Shown here: one piece after another, positions 31,507 through 41,820 of the stretch
Position numbering within the stretch: the stretch's first letter is position 1
How the letters are laid out: each line of letters starts with the position of its first letter
From: Leishmania donovani
Taxonomy: Eukaryota > Euglenozoa > Kinetoplastea > Trypanosomatida > Trypanosomatidae
Direction of reading: 5' to 3'
NCBI RefSeq assembly: GCF_000227135.1
Contig: NC_018254.1
Span: forward strand, 82,354-146,353
DNA: 64,000 nt
Notes under the pieces: model-generated
Databases searched by the model: none
What the model saw: the letters and a program-made list of their open reading frames with translations, nothing else
What the model was told of the DNA's origin: nothing
Made by a program: the position numbers and the translations under genes

Positions 31507-31929
31507 ATGAACAGCACGACCACCGCGCAGTTTGAGGCCGCCTGGTGTGAGGTGGAGCGGCAGCAAAGGGAGAGGCTGAGCGCCAGCACAGAACGCCTCA
31601 ATGCGGAGGTGGAGCGAGAGCTGACGTTGCTGTTGGCTGGCGTCCGCGACGCACTGACAGAGGACCAGCGGGATATTCAGTCCGAGTTCGACAAGCTCAT
31701 CCGCATGGTGGAGCAGTTTCAACAAGGCGTCGATATGTGGCAGCTGAAGGCGAAGAGCTCTATTAAGATGATTGAGGAGAAGCAGCGCAACTTCGCCCTG
31801 CTAGTCGAGGAGACGTCCATCCGCGCAGCGGCGAACCGCAGAGACTCCATTGATCGGCTTCAGAAGCGCGCCATCGAGACGGAGGCGCACTGCCAGCAGC
31901 TCATAGCCGCAGCCAGCAAGAGCATGTAA
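31507..31929 (+). CDS. Small coiled-coil protein, unknown function
   Basis: 140 residues from the ATG at 31507; a GTG and a TTG lie just upstream in frame. It is almost entirely helical: ERQQRERLSASTERLNAEVE and the following heptads, then SIKMIEEKQRNFALLVEE. There is no Pro or Gly to break the helix, and no signal or membrane segment. I do not recognise it. The regular gene spacing and codon use support it as real. It lies between ATG9 and a J protein, but in a trypanosomatid unit that says little about function. Confidence 0.7.
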   Translation: MNSTTTAQFEAAWCEVERQQRERLSASTERLNAEVERELTLLLAGVRDALTEDQRDIQSEFDKLIRMVEQFQQGVDMWQLKAKSSIKMIEEKQRNFALLVEETSIRAAANRRDSIDRLQKRAIETEAHCQQLIAAASKSM

Positions 31930-33118
31930 CGTTGGAATGCCCCCTCCCCCTCCTCCTCTCGCCCGTCACCACAGCCCTCCACTGTAGTCGAAGAGAGCAC
32001 CCCACATTGCGGGCCGCGGCTGTCTGAGCATGGAGGGCCGTGCGCTCGATCGCTTCGATGGCTGCGCTTTAGGCTTGAGGCGGCGCTGCCTACTTTGTGT
32101 TTTGTACGCCCCCGTGCTTCGTTACATGCTGGAACACGATCGTGGTGGCGCATGTGCCGTGCTCGCCCTTTCCCTTCCTCTTACTGTCTACTTCATTCGC
32201 CGCATGTGCGACGCACCGAGAGGAGCGAGGCACCTTTTCCTTTCGGCGAGTTCGATAGAGGCAGATAGCGGCGTATAGGGAAACGTACCCCGTGCGCACA
32301 CGCACACACGAAATAGCTCAGCCACGCAGGCTCAGTGACCATCCGTTCCAGCCTCTGCCCATGCGGCAAAGGGAACTCTCTCCCTACCTGTAACGGGCGC
32401 TGAAAACGTTTGCGTGCCAGTAGAACAGATGAGGCGGTGTCGCTGTCGTCTCCAGTGGTTGACTCCACCACGGTACTTCGACCCTCGTCCTCCCCGCCTC
32501 ACATCCACATACTCCAAATCGTGCATGACTGCGGCGCTTCTTTGTTTTGTTTTGAGGAGCAGTGCAGAAGGCGGCAATTTCTTTTGCACTCACTGCTTTG
32601 ACGAGGTGGCGCATGTCAAGGCTCACACACACACACACACAACTGCGCGCCGCATCGCGCCGCGCTGCCCTCCACCTGGACGTGAGCGTCTCCGCTGCAC
32701 CGAGGTGACTGACCCATCGCATCTCCTCCTGCATCCATGCCTTTTTTTTTGTTTACTTGCTGTTTTCGGTTGCCGTTGCTAAACGGATGCAACGGTGACG
32801 CTCTGAATGCCTTCTTGGGATTTTTGTGGCGGCTGTGCGCCGCACCCCCTCCCCCCCCCCACCCCGTGCTCTTATTGTGCGGTATATTGTTTTTGCCCAC
32901 GAGCGAAATTGTATTTCGTGCGAGTGTGCGCATGTGCTTGCGCACATGCCCTCTTTGGTAGCCTCACCTTCAGTCCATCAGACACGATCTCTCAAAGACC
33001 CGAGCGAGACCTTTGCTGCGCCACCAACCCCCCGTTCCCCACTCTTGTATACGTAGGAGTGATTTGCTGGAAGGCCAAGAGGCAGCCGACCATCAGGGCC
33101 ACACGGCACGCCGTCATC
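31930..33118. other. Intergenic region, no gene seen
   Basis: Contains (CA)n at about 32624-32641, a T-run at 32742-32750 and a C-run at 32849-32862. A frame is open from 32807 into the J-protein gene but lacks a usable ATG before 33119. Confidence 0.55.
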
Positions 33119-34255
33119 ATGCGACGACTGCTGGGTCGCTCGATGTGCGCCGATCCCGCCACCATCCGTGCCGCCGCTGGGTCTTCGATGCGCTTCATGA
33201 GGAACACACGTACAGCACCCTCCGCAACCGCGCCGTTTTTACGCCGCTGGCAGCTCCCGTCCACGCGACTCTCGTCCTCCTGCGCGTTTGTGCAGACTGA
33301 TCGCCGCTGGCAGAGCGACAGCGCCGGGCAGCAGGATTTGTATGTGGTGCTGGGGGTGAGGCCGGACGCCACGCAGGATGAAATCAAGGCCGCGTACAAG
33401 AAGTTAGCTCTCGAGTACCACCCAGACCGCAATCACCAGCCGGGCGCGGAGGAGAAGTTTAAGTCGATCTCGGCCGCGTACAGCGTCGTTGGCAACAGAG
33501 AGAAGCGCCGCGAGTACGACGCGCAGCGAGCGATGTCGAGGGGCATGGGCGGTGGGTCGTACAACAGCGGCAGCAGCGGCCGTGCTGCTAGCGGGTACTC
33601 TGCCGGCTTTCCGGGCGGCATGGACCGTGGCAACTACCAGTACCATCAGATGTCCAAAGAGGAAGCCGATCAGCTCTTCCGTGAGCTCTTCGGCGGCATG
33701 CGTGTCGACCAAATTTTCCGCAACCTGGAGGAAGAGATGCGGCTCGGAGGCATCAAAGGAAACGGACTGGGCGGCCATGTTGGCCGCAGTTTCCCGGACT
33801 CGGAGCAGGCGTTCCGACCCTTCTTCAGCGTAGAGAGTAGCACGGCGAACGTCTTTGTAGACGATCACGGGAACCGCATGGAGGAGACGACGTACACTGA
33901 CTCTCGTGGCAAGCGCTTCACGGTGCGCCGCATGAGCAGCACCGACCCAAACGCGAGTGTTAATCAAACCGCCGACGAGTTTTACCGTGGACGGCACGCC
34001 GGAAAGGACGGCCGCTACCGATTCGGCAACGTCTCCTCCCAGTTCCAGCGACCCGACAACGACTTTACGCAGAATATGCTCGGTGTCCGCTCCCACGGCC
34101 GCAGTCCGCTGGTGGCCTTCCTCATCCTTGCCGCGTGGACAGTGATACTGGGCACTCTTCTGTTCTGCTGCATTGGCTTCCTTACTCGGCACCCGCTGTT
34201 CTTTGCGTCCGTTCTGGTGTTGATCCTTCTCGGCCGCGCGGCCCGCCCCTTCTGA
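33119..34255 (+). CDS. J-domain protein, mitochondrial-type with C-terminal membrane anchor
   Basis: 378 residues from the ATG at 33119. Residues 1-70 are rich in Arg and Ser (MRRLLGRSM...), a probable mitochondrial presequence ending near RRWQSDSAG. Residues about 73-136 are a canonical J domain with HPD at 101-103 (EYHPDRNHQPG) and KFKSISAAYSVV. It is therefore able to stimulate Hsp70 ATPase. A Gly/Ser-rich linker follows. There is no zinc-finger Cys-rich region, so it is a class II or III J protein. Residues about 329-378 hold two hydrophobic helices (LVAFLILAAWTVILGTLLF and LFFASVLVLILLG), so it is probably anchored in a mitochondrial membrane. The specific Hsp70 partner is not known. Confidence 0.85.
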   Translation: MRRLLGRSMCADPATIRAAAGSSMRFMRNTRTAPSATAPFLRRWQLPSTRLSSSCAFVQTDRRWQSDSAGQQDLYVVLGVRPDATQDEIKAAYKKLALEYHPDRNHQPGAEEKFKSISAAYSVVGNREKRREYDAQRAMSRGMGGGSYNSGSSGRAASGYSAGFPGGMDRGNYQYHQMSKEEADQLFRELFGGMRVDQIFRNLEEEMRLGGIKGNGLGGHVGRSFPDSEQAFRPFFSVESSTANVFVDDHGNRMEETTYTDSRGKRFTVRRMSSTDPNASVNQTADEFYRGRHAGKDGRYRFGNVSSQFQRPDNDFTQNMLGVRSHGRSPLVAFLILAAWTVILGTLLFCCIGFLTRHPLFFASVLVLILLGRAARPF

Positions 34256-35528
34256 TTGCCGCCGCGCACGGTGGAAGCGGGCACACAATGGGTCGAAGGC
34301 TTGCTGACGTTGGAATTGCTTCTGCCTGTGTGGTGCGTGATCGAGTACAGTGCGCCCTTCTGAAACCTGGCCGTCTGCGCCTCGATGCAGGGAGCCTCGT
34401 TCGAGCGACGCGGCGTGCCTGACGTCATCTGGGGTTCGCGTGACTTTGTGATGATTGCGAGTTTGTACGCGTCTGTGTGTGTGCACGGACAGATTGATGC
34501 TTGTAGGCCTGTGAGTTCCTGTGCCCGTGCCAGCACTCTTTGCTGCCTGTGCACCTGCGGCGAGCGGTGACGTTGCAGGGAAGTTGTCCGATCGTTCGTT
34601 TTGTTGTTGTTCCCTCCTTCGGTGATCCCTCCTTCCCTCCCCCCACAACCACGCTTTTGTTGCACCCGCCCGTCCATGCATCTCATCCGCGCCGAGAAGG
34701 TTTGCCGCCGCGTGGGAACTCGCGAGGCGACTGTCTTCGTTCTGCGCACCACTCTTTATGTGCGTACTTTCCACAGCGTGCGTCTGTGGAGGAGGCACCG
34801 ATGAGCTAGAGGCCGAGAAAGCCGACGATTGTGTGCAGATGGCGCCAAGGAGCGCGTGTGTGACGTGGGAGAGGGCGATGTGCCGAGCAGGAAGAAGCGG
34901 AGGCGGCAAGGGGGGGGGGGCGATAGCGATGGTTGCTCGTACTCGTGTTTTCTCTGTTTCATTGATCACTCACAAGCGAGAACGCGAGTCGAGCGTCATT
35001 TGAAAGCATCGCAGACGCACTCTGACGTGTCTGTGCTTTCTCCGCCAAGGAGGAAGGCGAGCCGTGCTACTGAGATATTTTATGGCGCCATACGCGCCGT
35101 GCAGAGGTGCCGTGGCAGACTTTCAGCACGTGTGCGTGCGGATGTTTGCTATACCGCGTCTCTCTCTCTTCCCAAGCCCTAGTGACCGTCTCTCCATGTG
35201 CAAGCGGGCTTTCGCATGAATGCGTGTCAGTTATCGCATGGAGCCGCTCTGCGCTTGGTGCTGAGGCAACGGCGATGCAGGCTGCACGAGCTTGCCGCAC
35301 CCGCTCTGGCGTTGGCCCCACCAATCTGTCAAACACATGCACTGCTTCTAGCGCTCACGCCCACTTTCTTGTTCTCACCTATCGCTGCTCCCACGCCAAC
35401 GCGCCGGCGCGCGCGTGAAGAGTCGTTCGCCATTACGCAGCCCTCCTCTCCCCATCACCGCTCACAGACTCGCGTATTTGTACGCTCTTTCCCGTGTGCC
35501 CTGTGCATCGCAGCCGAACAAACCCGTA
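34256..35528. other. Intergenic region, no gene seen
   Basis: Contains a pyrimidine-rich tract near 34595-34645 and a G-run near 34910-34921. An open frame runs from 35415 into the ribokinase gene, but the first ATG in frame is 35529. Confidence 0.55.
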
Positions 35529-36518
35529 ATGCACCGTGCGCGGAACGTTCGATCTCATACGGGCGAGTATGCCCCAGACATTTTGGTGGTTGGTTCTTGC
35601 TTTCTGGACTATGTCGGCTACGTGGACCACATGCCGCAGGTGGGCGAGACGATGCACTCGGTGTCGTTTCACAAGGGGTTTGGCGGCAAGGGCGCCAACC
35701 AAGCTGTGGCGGCTGGCCGCTTGGGGGCCAAGGTTGCCATGGTGAGCATGGTCGGGACAGATGGCGACGGCAGTGACTACATCAAGGAGCTGGAGAGAAA
35801 CGGCGTTGACACGGCGTACATGTTTCGCACCGGCAAGAGCTCGACTGGACTGGCGATGATCCTGGTCGATACCAAGTCATCCAACAACGAAATCGTCATT
35901 TGCCCCAACGCCACAAACCATTTCACACCTGAGCTGCTGCGCGCGCAGACGAACAACTACGAGAGGATCCTGCATACCGGGCTCAAGTATCTTATCTGCC
36001 AGAACGAGATACCCCTTCCCACCACGCTCGACACGATCAAGGAGGCGCACAGCCGTGGCGTGTACACGGTGTTCAACAGCGCTCCGGCCCCGAAGCCGGC
36101 TGAGGTGGAGCAGATCAAGCCGTTTCTCCCGTACGTGTCGCTCTTCTGCCCGAACGAAGTGGAGGCGACGCTCATTACCGGCGTGAAGGTGACGGACACC
36201 GAGTCCGCCTTTAGCGCCATCAAGGCGCTGCAGCAGCTCGGTGTTCGTGATGTCGTCATCACGCTCGGTGCGGCCGGCTTTGTCCTTTCTGAAAACGGTG
36301 CCGAGCCGGTGCATGTCACGGGCAAGCACGTCAAGGCGGTGGACACGACCGGCGCCGGTGACTGCTTTGTCGGCTCCATGGTGTATTTCATGAGCCGCGG
36401 CCGCAACCTTCTGGAGGCCTGCAAGCGAGCCAACGAGTGCGCCGCCATCAGCGTCACGCGCAAGGGCACCCAGCTGTCCTACCCGCACCCAAGTGAGCTG
36501 CCGGCTGGTGTCATGTAG
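35529..36518 (+). CDS. Ribokinase
   Basis: 329 residues from the ATG at 35529. It phosphorylates D-ribose to ribose 5-phosphate with ATP and feeds the pentose phosphate pathway and nucleotide synthesis. PfkB-family signatures are clear: the substrate motif GGKGANQAVAAGRLGA near residue 56, FCPNEVEA in the middle, and the ATP/anion-hole motif DTTGAGDCFVGS near 275 with the catalytic Asp. The length equals the Leishmania ribokinases known from structural work. A terminal SKL-type glycosomal signal is not present: the end reads ELPAGVM. An N-terminal or internal glycosomal signal cannot be judged by eye. Confidence 0.95.
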   Translation: MHRARNVRSHTGEYAPDILVVGSCFLDYVGYVDHMPQVGETMHSVSFHKGFGGKGANQAVAAGRLGAKVAMVSMVGTDGDGSDYIKELERNGVDTAYMFRTGKSSTGLAMILVDTKSSNNEIVICPNATNHFTPELLRAQTNNYERILHTGLKYLICQNEIPLPTTLDTIKEAHSRGVYTVFNSAPAPKPAEVEQIKPFLPYVSLFCPNEVEATLITGVKVTDTESAFSAIKALQQLGVRDVVITLGAAGFVLSENGAEPVHVTGKHVKAVDTTGAGDCFVGSMVYFMSRGRNLLEACKRANECAAISVTRKGTQLSYPHPSELPAGVM

Positions 36519-38559
36519 TCGTGAGTAGAGGGCATGCTCGCCTCCTCCTCCCCGACGCTGCGAAAGGCGATGGGGTGCTGCCGATGGTGATGATGGTGCC
36601 GGGGGCACTGGAGCGCCAATATGTTTAAACGCTTACGAACAGAGCACGCCATCGGAGCAAGCAACTGCGAAGGCGCGCACAGGGGGTGGGGGACGTGCGG
36701 TGGTGTTGTGACGCGGTTGCCTTTCGAGCAACAGCGCGTAGACCGAAAGTCTTCAAAGTACGGCGGACGTGTTTGCTGGTTTGTGTGCGCCTCGCTCCTC
36801 TCTCGAGGGCCTTCTTGTCTTTCTTCTCTGGCCATTCTCGAACCTCTCTTGCATCTTCGTCCCTCTCTTGCGTCGACTTCCGTGTGTGTGCGTGTGTGTG
36901 TGTCCACACGGTGTGCATAACGTGTGTATGTATACATCTCTCTTCCCCTGCCTCTCTCTGCCTCCCATGGCGAGAGGCGCTTGCCGTCGTGTGCTTCGCC
37001 GTTACCGGCTCTTCTATGTCACCTCACAAAACGTTTCTTTCATGTTTTATGCTTTCACTTTTCCCCGCTCTCTCTCGCTCTCGTCTGTTTGAATGTTACC
37101 CATGCGCGTTCCCCCCTTGGTTGTCTGTCTCTCTTTTTCTCCCTCTCTCTGTATGTGTGTACGTGCGTTTGCGTCTTGATGCCCATCGCACCGGAGTGGG
37201 GCGCGTACAAGCTCCTTTACGCGTGTCCCCATCTTGCTCTTCGCGTGCCCTTGTGTGTCTGGCGCGGTGTGGCATTGCCATCGGTTTACACCATCGCGGA
37301 TGCAGTCGACGGGATGAAGTCGACGTTTTCGAGCCACTCGATCCTTTTTTCTCTCTCTGCTCGTTTCTTCGCTGTGCACCGCACAGGTGGGAGAAGAAAA
37401 AAAAACTTCACTCGTGGTCAAGCGCGCTGGAAGACAGTCAGTGGGATACGCTCGATGAGCGAGGAGGCTGCAGAGGCGTTGGAACGGCGGTGGAAAGCGG
37501 AGAGGGCGGGAGGGGTGGGGGGGGGGGGAGGCTATGAGAGCCGGGAATACGTGCGCATACACCCACCAGCCATAAGCAGCAGCAACAACGAAGAAGCAAC
37601 AGCCATCATCATCGCAAAGCTGCCTAGCGTAACGTGCCCACTGGCGGAGGTAATGAGTGGCGTGCGAGGAGTGCACTTGAAGCTGACCAGAGGTGATGAT
37701 TAGACGAGGTCCCCTGCCCCAGAACGTGTGCCTACCCTGGAGCTTCTACATGGAGAGCCACAGGAACATAATACCCCTCCTTCAACTTTATCTCTCCTTG
37801 TGCATCTGCATGGCACCCTTCTTTCCCTCCCCACTGCACATGATGGGCCTGCACTCGACGTGAGCCAATCTCACGGTCGCTCACACCCAAACCATTCGTG
37901 TACCCCCCGTCCTCTACCACACATCCACACTCACACCGAACACGGTGATGTGTAGAGCCCACACATACACAGACGTATTTGGGGTTGCCACGCGGCACTG
38001 TTTGTGAAGCTTCCTCACCTGACGCACCCAGAGCTGCGACACGTCCTCCTCTCTATCGAAGCAAAAGCGCACGCACAACACCTCCCCCGCCACGCAAGCT
38101 TGAGAGGGGCGCTTGGCCGTGGCGCGCTTGTGCGACTGGGCGAGGACAGTGGGTATACCGGCGCCGTATCTGCTTTGTACACAGCGGCACGTCGAGCCGT
38201 GAGGCTGTGCGCATGTAGACCTGGCCGGCGTCGTCTCGGCTGCTTGGACTCGACTTTCTTTTTGCCTTCTTTTTGTTTTGTTGTTCCTTTGGCTGGGGTG
38301 TTTGCTGGTTTGCGTGTGTACCGCGTCTTTCACCCTCTCCGCCACCCGCAAGGCGTCCCCATTGCCTCCTATATCCACGCCCATCGGCTCCCTTCTCTCT
38401 CTCGTGTTGCTTCTCCACCCCCTAGACATCGACGCCGTCGACATTCGTCTATTTGCGTGTTTTCACCCTTTCTTGTCGGGCTTCAGTCCTTTGCGCCTTC
38501 TCACCTTTCGCGTTTGCCGCTCTTCCACCGCCGCCTTTGGTCTCGCATTCCGGGCAGCC
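36519..38559. other. Intergenic region (2.0 kb), no gene seen
   Basis: Pyrimidine-rich and GT-rich sequence (36885-36903, 37060-37160, 38243-38290), an A-run at 37397-37405 and a G-run at about 37517-37529. The overlapping open frames at 36686-37703 are composition artefacts. Confidence 0.55.
38466..38486 (+). promoter_or_regulatory. Candidate spliced-leader acceptor for the AT-hook gene
   Basis: A pyrimidine-rich stretch ends in CTTCAG with AG at 38485-38486. No ATG occurs between it and the chosen start at 38560. Confidence 0.45.
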
Positions 38560-40392
38560 ATGACGGACGTCACCTCTTCGCTCCGCCCGTCGTCGCGCCA
38601 GGGCTCCCCGGTGCCGCGCCGGCAGCTCGGCATTCTGCCTGTGAACCAGCGCTCCTACTCGCGTGTGGGCTCCAAGGGCATGATTGGAGATGACTCGCCG
38701 CTCATGTCTCCCTTGCCCTACTACCCGCGTCGTCGCAGTGTCACCTTTGCCGGTGACCAGAGCGTGAGAGAGGAGCGACCCAACTACAACGCCGCATATT
38801 CCGCTTCTGCTCCCGTCTCCCCAGCGCGTCACGGCTCGCCGCCGCCGGTTTCCATCCTCAAGCCGAACTCGTCGTTTCCGGCGGCAGAGGAGGAGGACAG
38901 CGGCGCTGCGCCGGCGTACCAGGCTGCCGCAGCCACCGTGGGTGGTGTCTTGGACCGCAAAGACCGCGCGCGGAACTCTCCGGTACCGGTGCGCGGTCGC
39001 TCCAATAGCCGTCAGCGCCTTGCGGCGCGGCGCAAGGAGGCGCAGCTGCATCGCAGCTTCTACGATGACAGCTTCGTGGAGGAGTATGTGCTGCGAGCCA
39101 AGACGGAGTTGGAGCAGGAGGAGGCAGAGCAGCGCCGAATGCAGGAGCAGCTGAGGACCGAGCAGGAGAGGGCGAAGAGGGCAGAGCGCCGCGTCTCGGA
39201 GGCAGCGGAGAAGATCAACGCCCTGCAGCACGCAAAAGAGGTGCTGATGACGGCCACGGTGCGCCGCCACACTTCCGTGACGCCGTCCCCGCAGCGCGCG
39301 CCTGCCGAAAAATCGAAGCGCAACTCCAGCCTCTTGCGGGAGCTCGAAGAGGACCCCGACCCGGAGGTGCAGGCAGCGCTAAAGGAGCTCGCACGCAACT
39401 CCCTGGCGAAGCAGCAGCGTCGCGTTCACTCTTCAGCTCATCAGCGTCGTCGATCGATATCCATTGTCTCCGCCGACGCCCTCGCGAAGAGCGGCGAGGC
39501 CGACGACGGTGACGACAACGACACCCGCAAGCGCGCCCGTCTAGAGAAGATCGTCTCCACGCTGCTTGCGAAGAAGGCCAAGAGCAAGAGCAAGCGTAGT
39601 GTGATGGTTATCGACTGGTCTGATCTCGACTCCGACGCCGACGGCGACACCGCGACCACTGAGGAGGATGGGGAGGAGACTGCGGTGGCCCTCAAGCGAC
39701 GACGCGGCCGCCCTGCCAAAAGCCGCAGTATAGCGTTGGGGACGGAGGCGACGCTGGTGTCGTCGGCGAAGCATGTACAGAGGCCGTCCACGAAGCGCGC
39801 GGCCTCGTCCCGTAAGCGCCATGCCAGCGCAGAGCCCGAGTTGGGCGACTCACTTCTTTTTGAGGATGAGGCCGAGCAGCCGATTTTGCTTCCTCGCCGG
39901 CAGAATACGCGACCGCCCCCCACTCGGTCTATCTCGTACATCGAAATGGGGAGCGGTGATGACCTGCTGAGGGACGCCGCCAGCGTTGAGCGTGTGGTGC
40001 GGCGACCACCTCGTGCCACACGCGCGCCGGTCACGCGGCAGCGCCGCGGCCGTCTTGCATCTACTAGCACCCGCGAAGGTGCAGAGGACATGTCGTCTTT
40101 CACAGACGCCACCGCCTGGCGAGGACGTGCGCCGCAGCCGCCAGCCGCGACGACAGGGGGACCGACCGGCGTCCCGCCTCGCCGACGCCGCGGGTCCGCC
40201 CCGCGCGCGGACCCCAATGATCCCATGGCCGTCTTCTTTGAGGCTGCCTTTCCGAGTCCCTCGAAGTTTGATGAGATGATGATGCAGGCTGGCGGCCTGC
40301 CAGAGACCCGTCGTGGCGGCGGTGGCGGCGGCCGAGGACAGGGACGGCATCCCAACTTGGTGCTGCCTAGTTCGATTGGGCGCCGCCGCTGA
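38560..40392 (+). CDS. Basic AT-hook protein with RVxF and SILK PP1-docking motifs
   Basis: 610 residues from the ATG at 38560. The protein is basic, Ser/Pro-rich and largely disordered. It has RRSVTF at 58-63, a canonical RVxF protein phosphatase 1 docking motif, and SILK at 98-101, a second PP1-docking motif. A charged coiled coil spans about 157-230. An AT-hook-like core (KRRRGRPAK, about 379-387) would contact the minor groove of A/T-rich DNA. Many SP/TP sites (SPVPRR, SPLPY, SPARH, TPSPQR, SPSKF) suggest kinase regulation. The C-terminus is Gly/Arg-rich. I do not recognise the family. The motifs point to a nuclear, chromatin-linked PP1 partner. That is inference from short motifs, which do occur by chance in disordered proteins. 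Confidence 0.78.
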   Translation: MTDVTSSLRPSSRQGSPVPRRQLGILPVNQRSYSRVGSKGMIGDDSPLMSPLPYYPRRRSVTFAGDQSVREERPNYNAAYSASAPVSPARHGSPPPVSILKPNSSFPAAEEEDSGAAPAYQAAAATVGGVLDRKDRARNSPVPVRGRSNSRQRLAARRKEAQLHRSFYDDSFVEEYVLRAKTELEQEEAEQRRMQEQLRTEQERAKRAERRVSEAAEKINALQHAKEVLMTATVRRHTSVTPSPQRAPAEKSKRNSSLLRELEEDPDPEVQAALKELARNSLAKQQRRVHSSAHQRRRSISIVSADALAKSGEADDGDDNDTRKRARLEKIVSTLLAKKAKSKSKRSVMVIDWSDLDSDADGDTATTEEDGEETAVALKRRRGRPAKSRSIALGTEATLVSSAKHVQRPSTKRAASSRKRHASAEPELGDSLLFEDEAEQPILLPRRQNTRPPPTRSISYIEMGSGDDLLRDAASVERVVRRPPRATRAPVTRQRRGRLASTSTREGAEDMSSFTDATAWRGRAPQPPAATTGGPTGVPPRRRRGSAPRADPNDPMAVFFEAAFPSPSKFDEMMMQAGGLPETRRGGGGGGRGQGRHPNLVLPSSIGRRR

Positions 40393-41820
40393 TACTTGAG
40401 CGAGTGCGTGCCAACCATGTTGGCGAGTGTGTGTATGTCGAGCAGTCTCGCGCCATTTACGACGTCATGACGTTCGCTGTTCTGGTTCTTGCGAGTGCCG
40501 GCTTGGTTCTCTTTGCTTTGACCTAGACTGTCTTTCCTATCTCAGTTCCTGCATCGCTCGCCGCCTCCGTCCCGCCTCCGTCCCGCCCAGCCCTCCCCCA
40601 CCACACTCCTGCACTGCGGCAAGCGGGTCAGCGGACCTCTCTGTATAGGGGAGCCCTTGCGTGATGCGGACGCGGAGTTGTTTTGTCCTGCGAACCAGTG
40701 AAAGCCCTTTCTCGTTTGTTGTTTCTTATTTTCCTCTTGAAAGATAGATGCTCAGTCGCCTCCACGCGCTGCTCCGCTGTGGTGTGCGTTGTGTGGCTGT
40801 AAGCCAGCAAGGACGCACGCACGCTCACGACAGTGCAACAGTGGCGGGACGCTTTAGATTTCGCGACGTGCGGTGCGTCGGTATGTGTGTGTGTGTGTCT
40901 GGACGAGCTCATGTGCGCTGCAAGCAACACGAAAGCAAACAAACAAGCAAACGCATTGTGTAGTTCTCGCAGTCTACTGGGCGCGAGAGAGGAGGGGAGG
41001 GGTGGGCTAGACGGTTGGTTTCCGCACCGTTGCAGCTCCGGCGTGGGCCTCCTCCTCTTTTGACGGCTGTACTCGTCACCCGCACCGGTGTCAGGGGAGA
41101 CTGCCATTTGTGGGCTTGAGGAAGCTAGCTTTCTAGCCACACGCGCTGTCTCGACTTGCCGCAGACTGGGGTCTTTGCGCTACTGCGCCGCATCTTCACG
41201 CACGCGTCTTCTTGTCTGCGTGTGCGAGTGTGTGTCCGTGTTCCTCAGGTGCGCGCATCACCTCTTCTCGGTGCGCGTGTCGTGTTGATAGCGCCCATTC
41301 TCTCCTTGCCTTCTTCGCACCCAGCGTTGAATTTGCACAGCCCTCACTGCTGCCTGCTTTTCTTCACCCTTTTCTCTTCGCTTACCGCCTGCCGCGTTGG
41401 CGCGGGTCTTTAACGGTTTTCTGCTCTGCGCCCCGGGCAGCAGCATCGATGACGACACTGCACGGCCAAAATAAGGTTACACGCACACAAGGAACCTCAC
41501 GAGACCCGTCTCACTGCACGGCAGCGGGCAACATCGAATCTGTGCCTGAGAGCACCATTGCACACGAACGTAGAAGCGGCGTTGCCGGTTTTTTTTTTTT
41601 TGGCAGCGAGCAGCACGTCATTGGGAGACACACCGGTCGCTGACGCTCGAGGAAAAGTCGTTTGTCGCGTCTGCGTGTACGCGCGCGTGCAACAAAGCCT
41701 TGCCGGGAGCGTGTGCGTCAAAGTGGCTGCACCATTCTCATCCTGCCTCTGCGCACCGCCGGAGGCCGGAAGAGGTGAAGAAGCGAGCGCACGGAATCAC
41801 AACGCGCGCGTGTTTTCCTC
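40393..41820. other. Intergenic region, no gene seen
   Basis: Contains pyrimidine-rich tracts at 40555-40610 and 41295-41390 and a T-run at 41590-41601 followed by GGCAG. A small frame beginning with ATG at 41449 has no recognisable content. Confidence 0.55.
41590..41606 (+). promoter_or_regulatory. Candidate spliced-leader acceptor (T-run then GGCAG)
   Basis: A run of 12 T followed by GGCAG, with AG at 41605-41606. The first ATG after it is 41821, which supports that start for the next gene. Confidence 0.5.

Noticed and set aside
33404..34969. A 521-codon open frame on the - strand opposite the J-protein gene
   Set aside because: It overlaps a well-supported J-domain gene. High GC at third positions commonly opens long antisense frames in these genomes.
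36686..37703. Overlapping open frames in the 2-kb intergenic region after ribokinase
   Set aside because: Their products are Leu/Ser/Phe/Cys-rich translations of pyrimidine tracts with no domain or start support.
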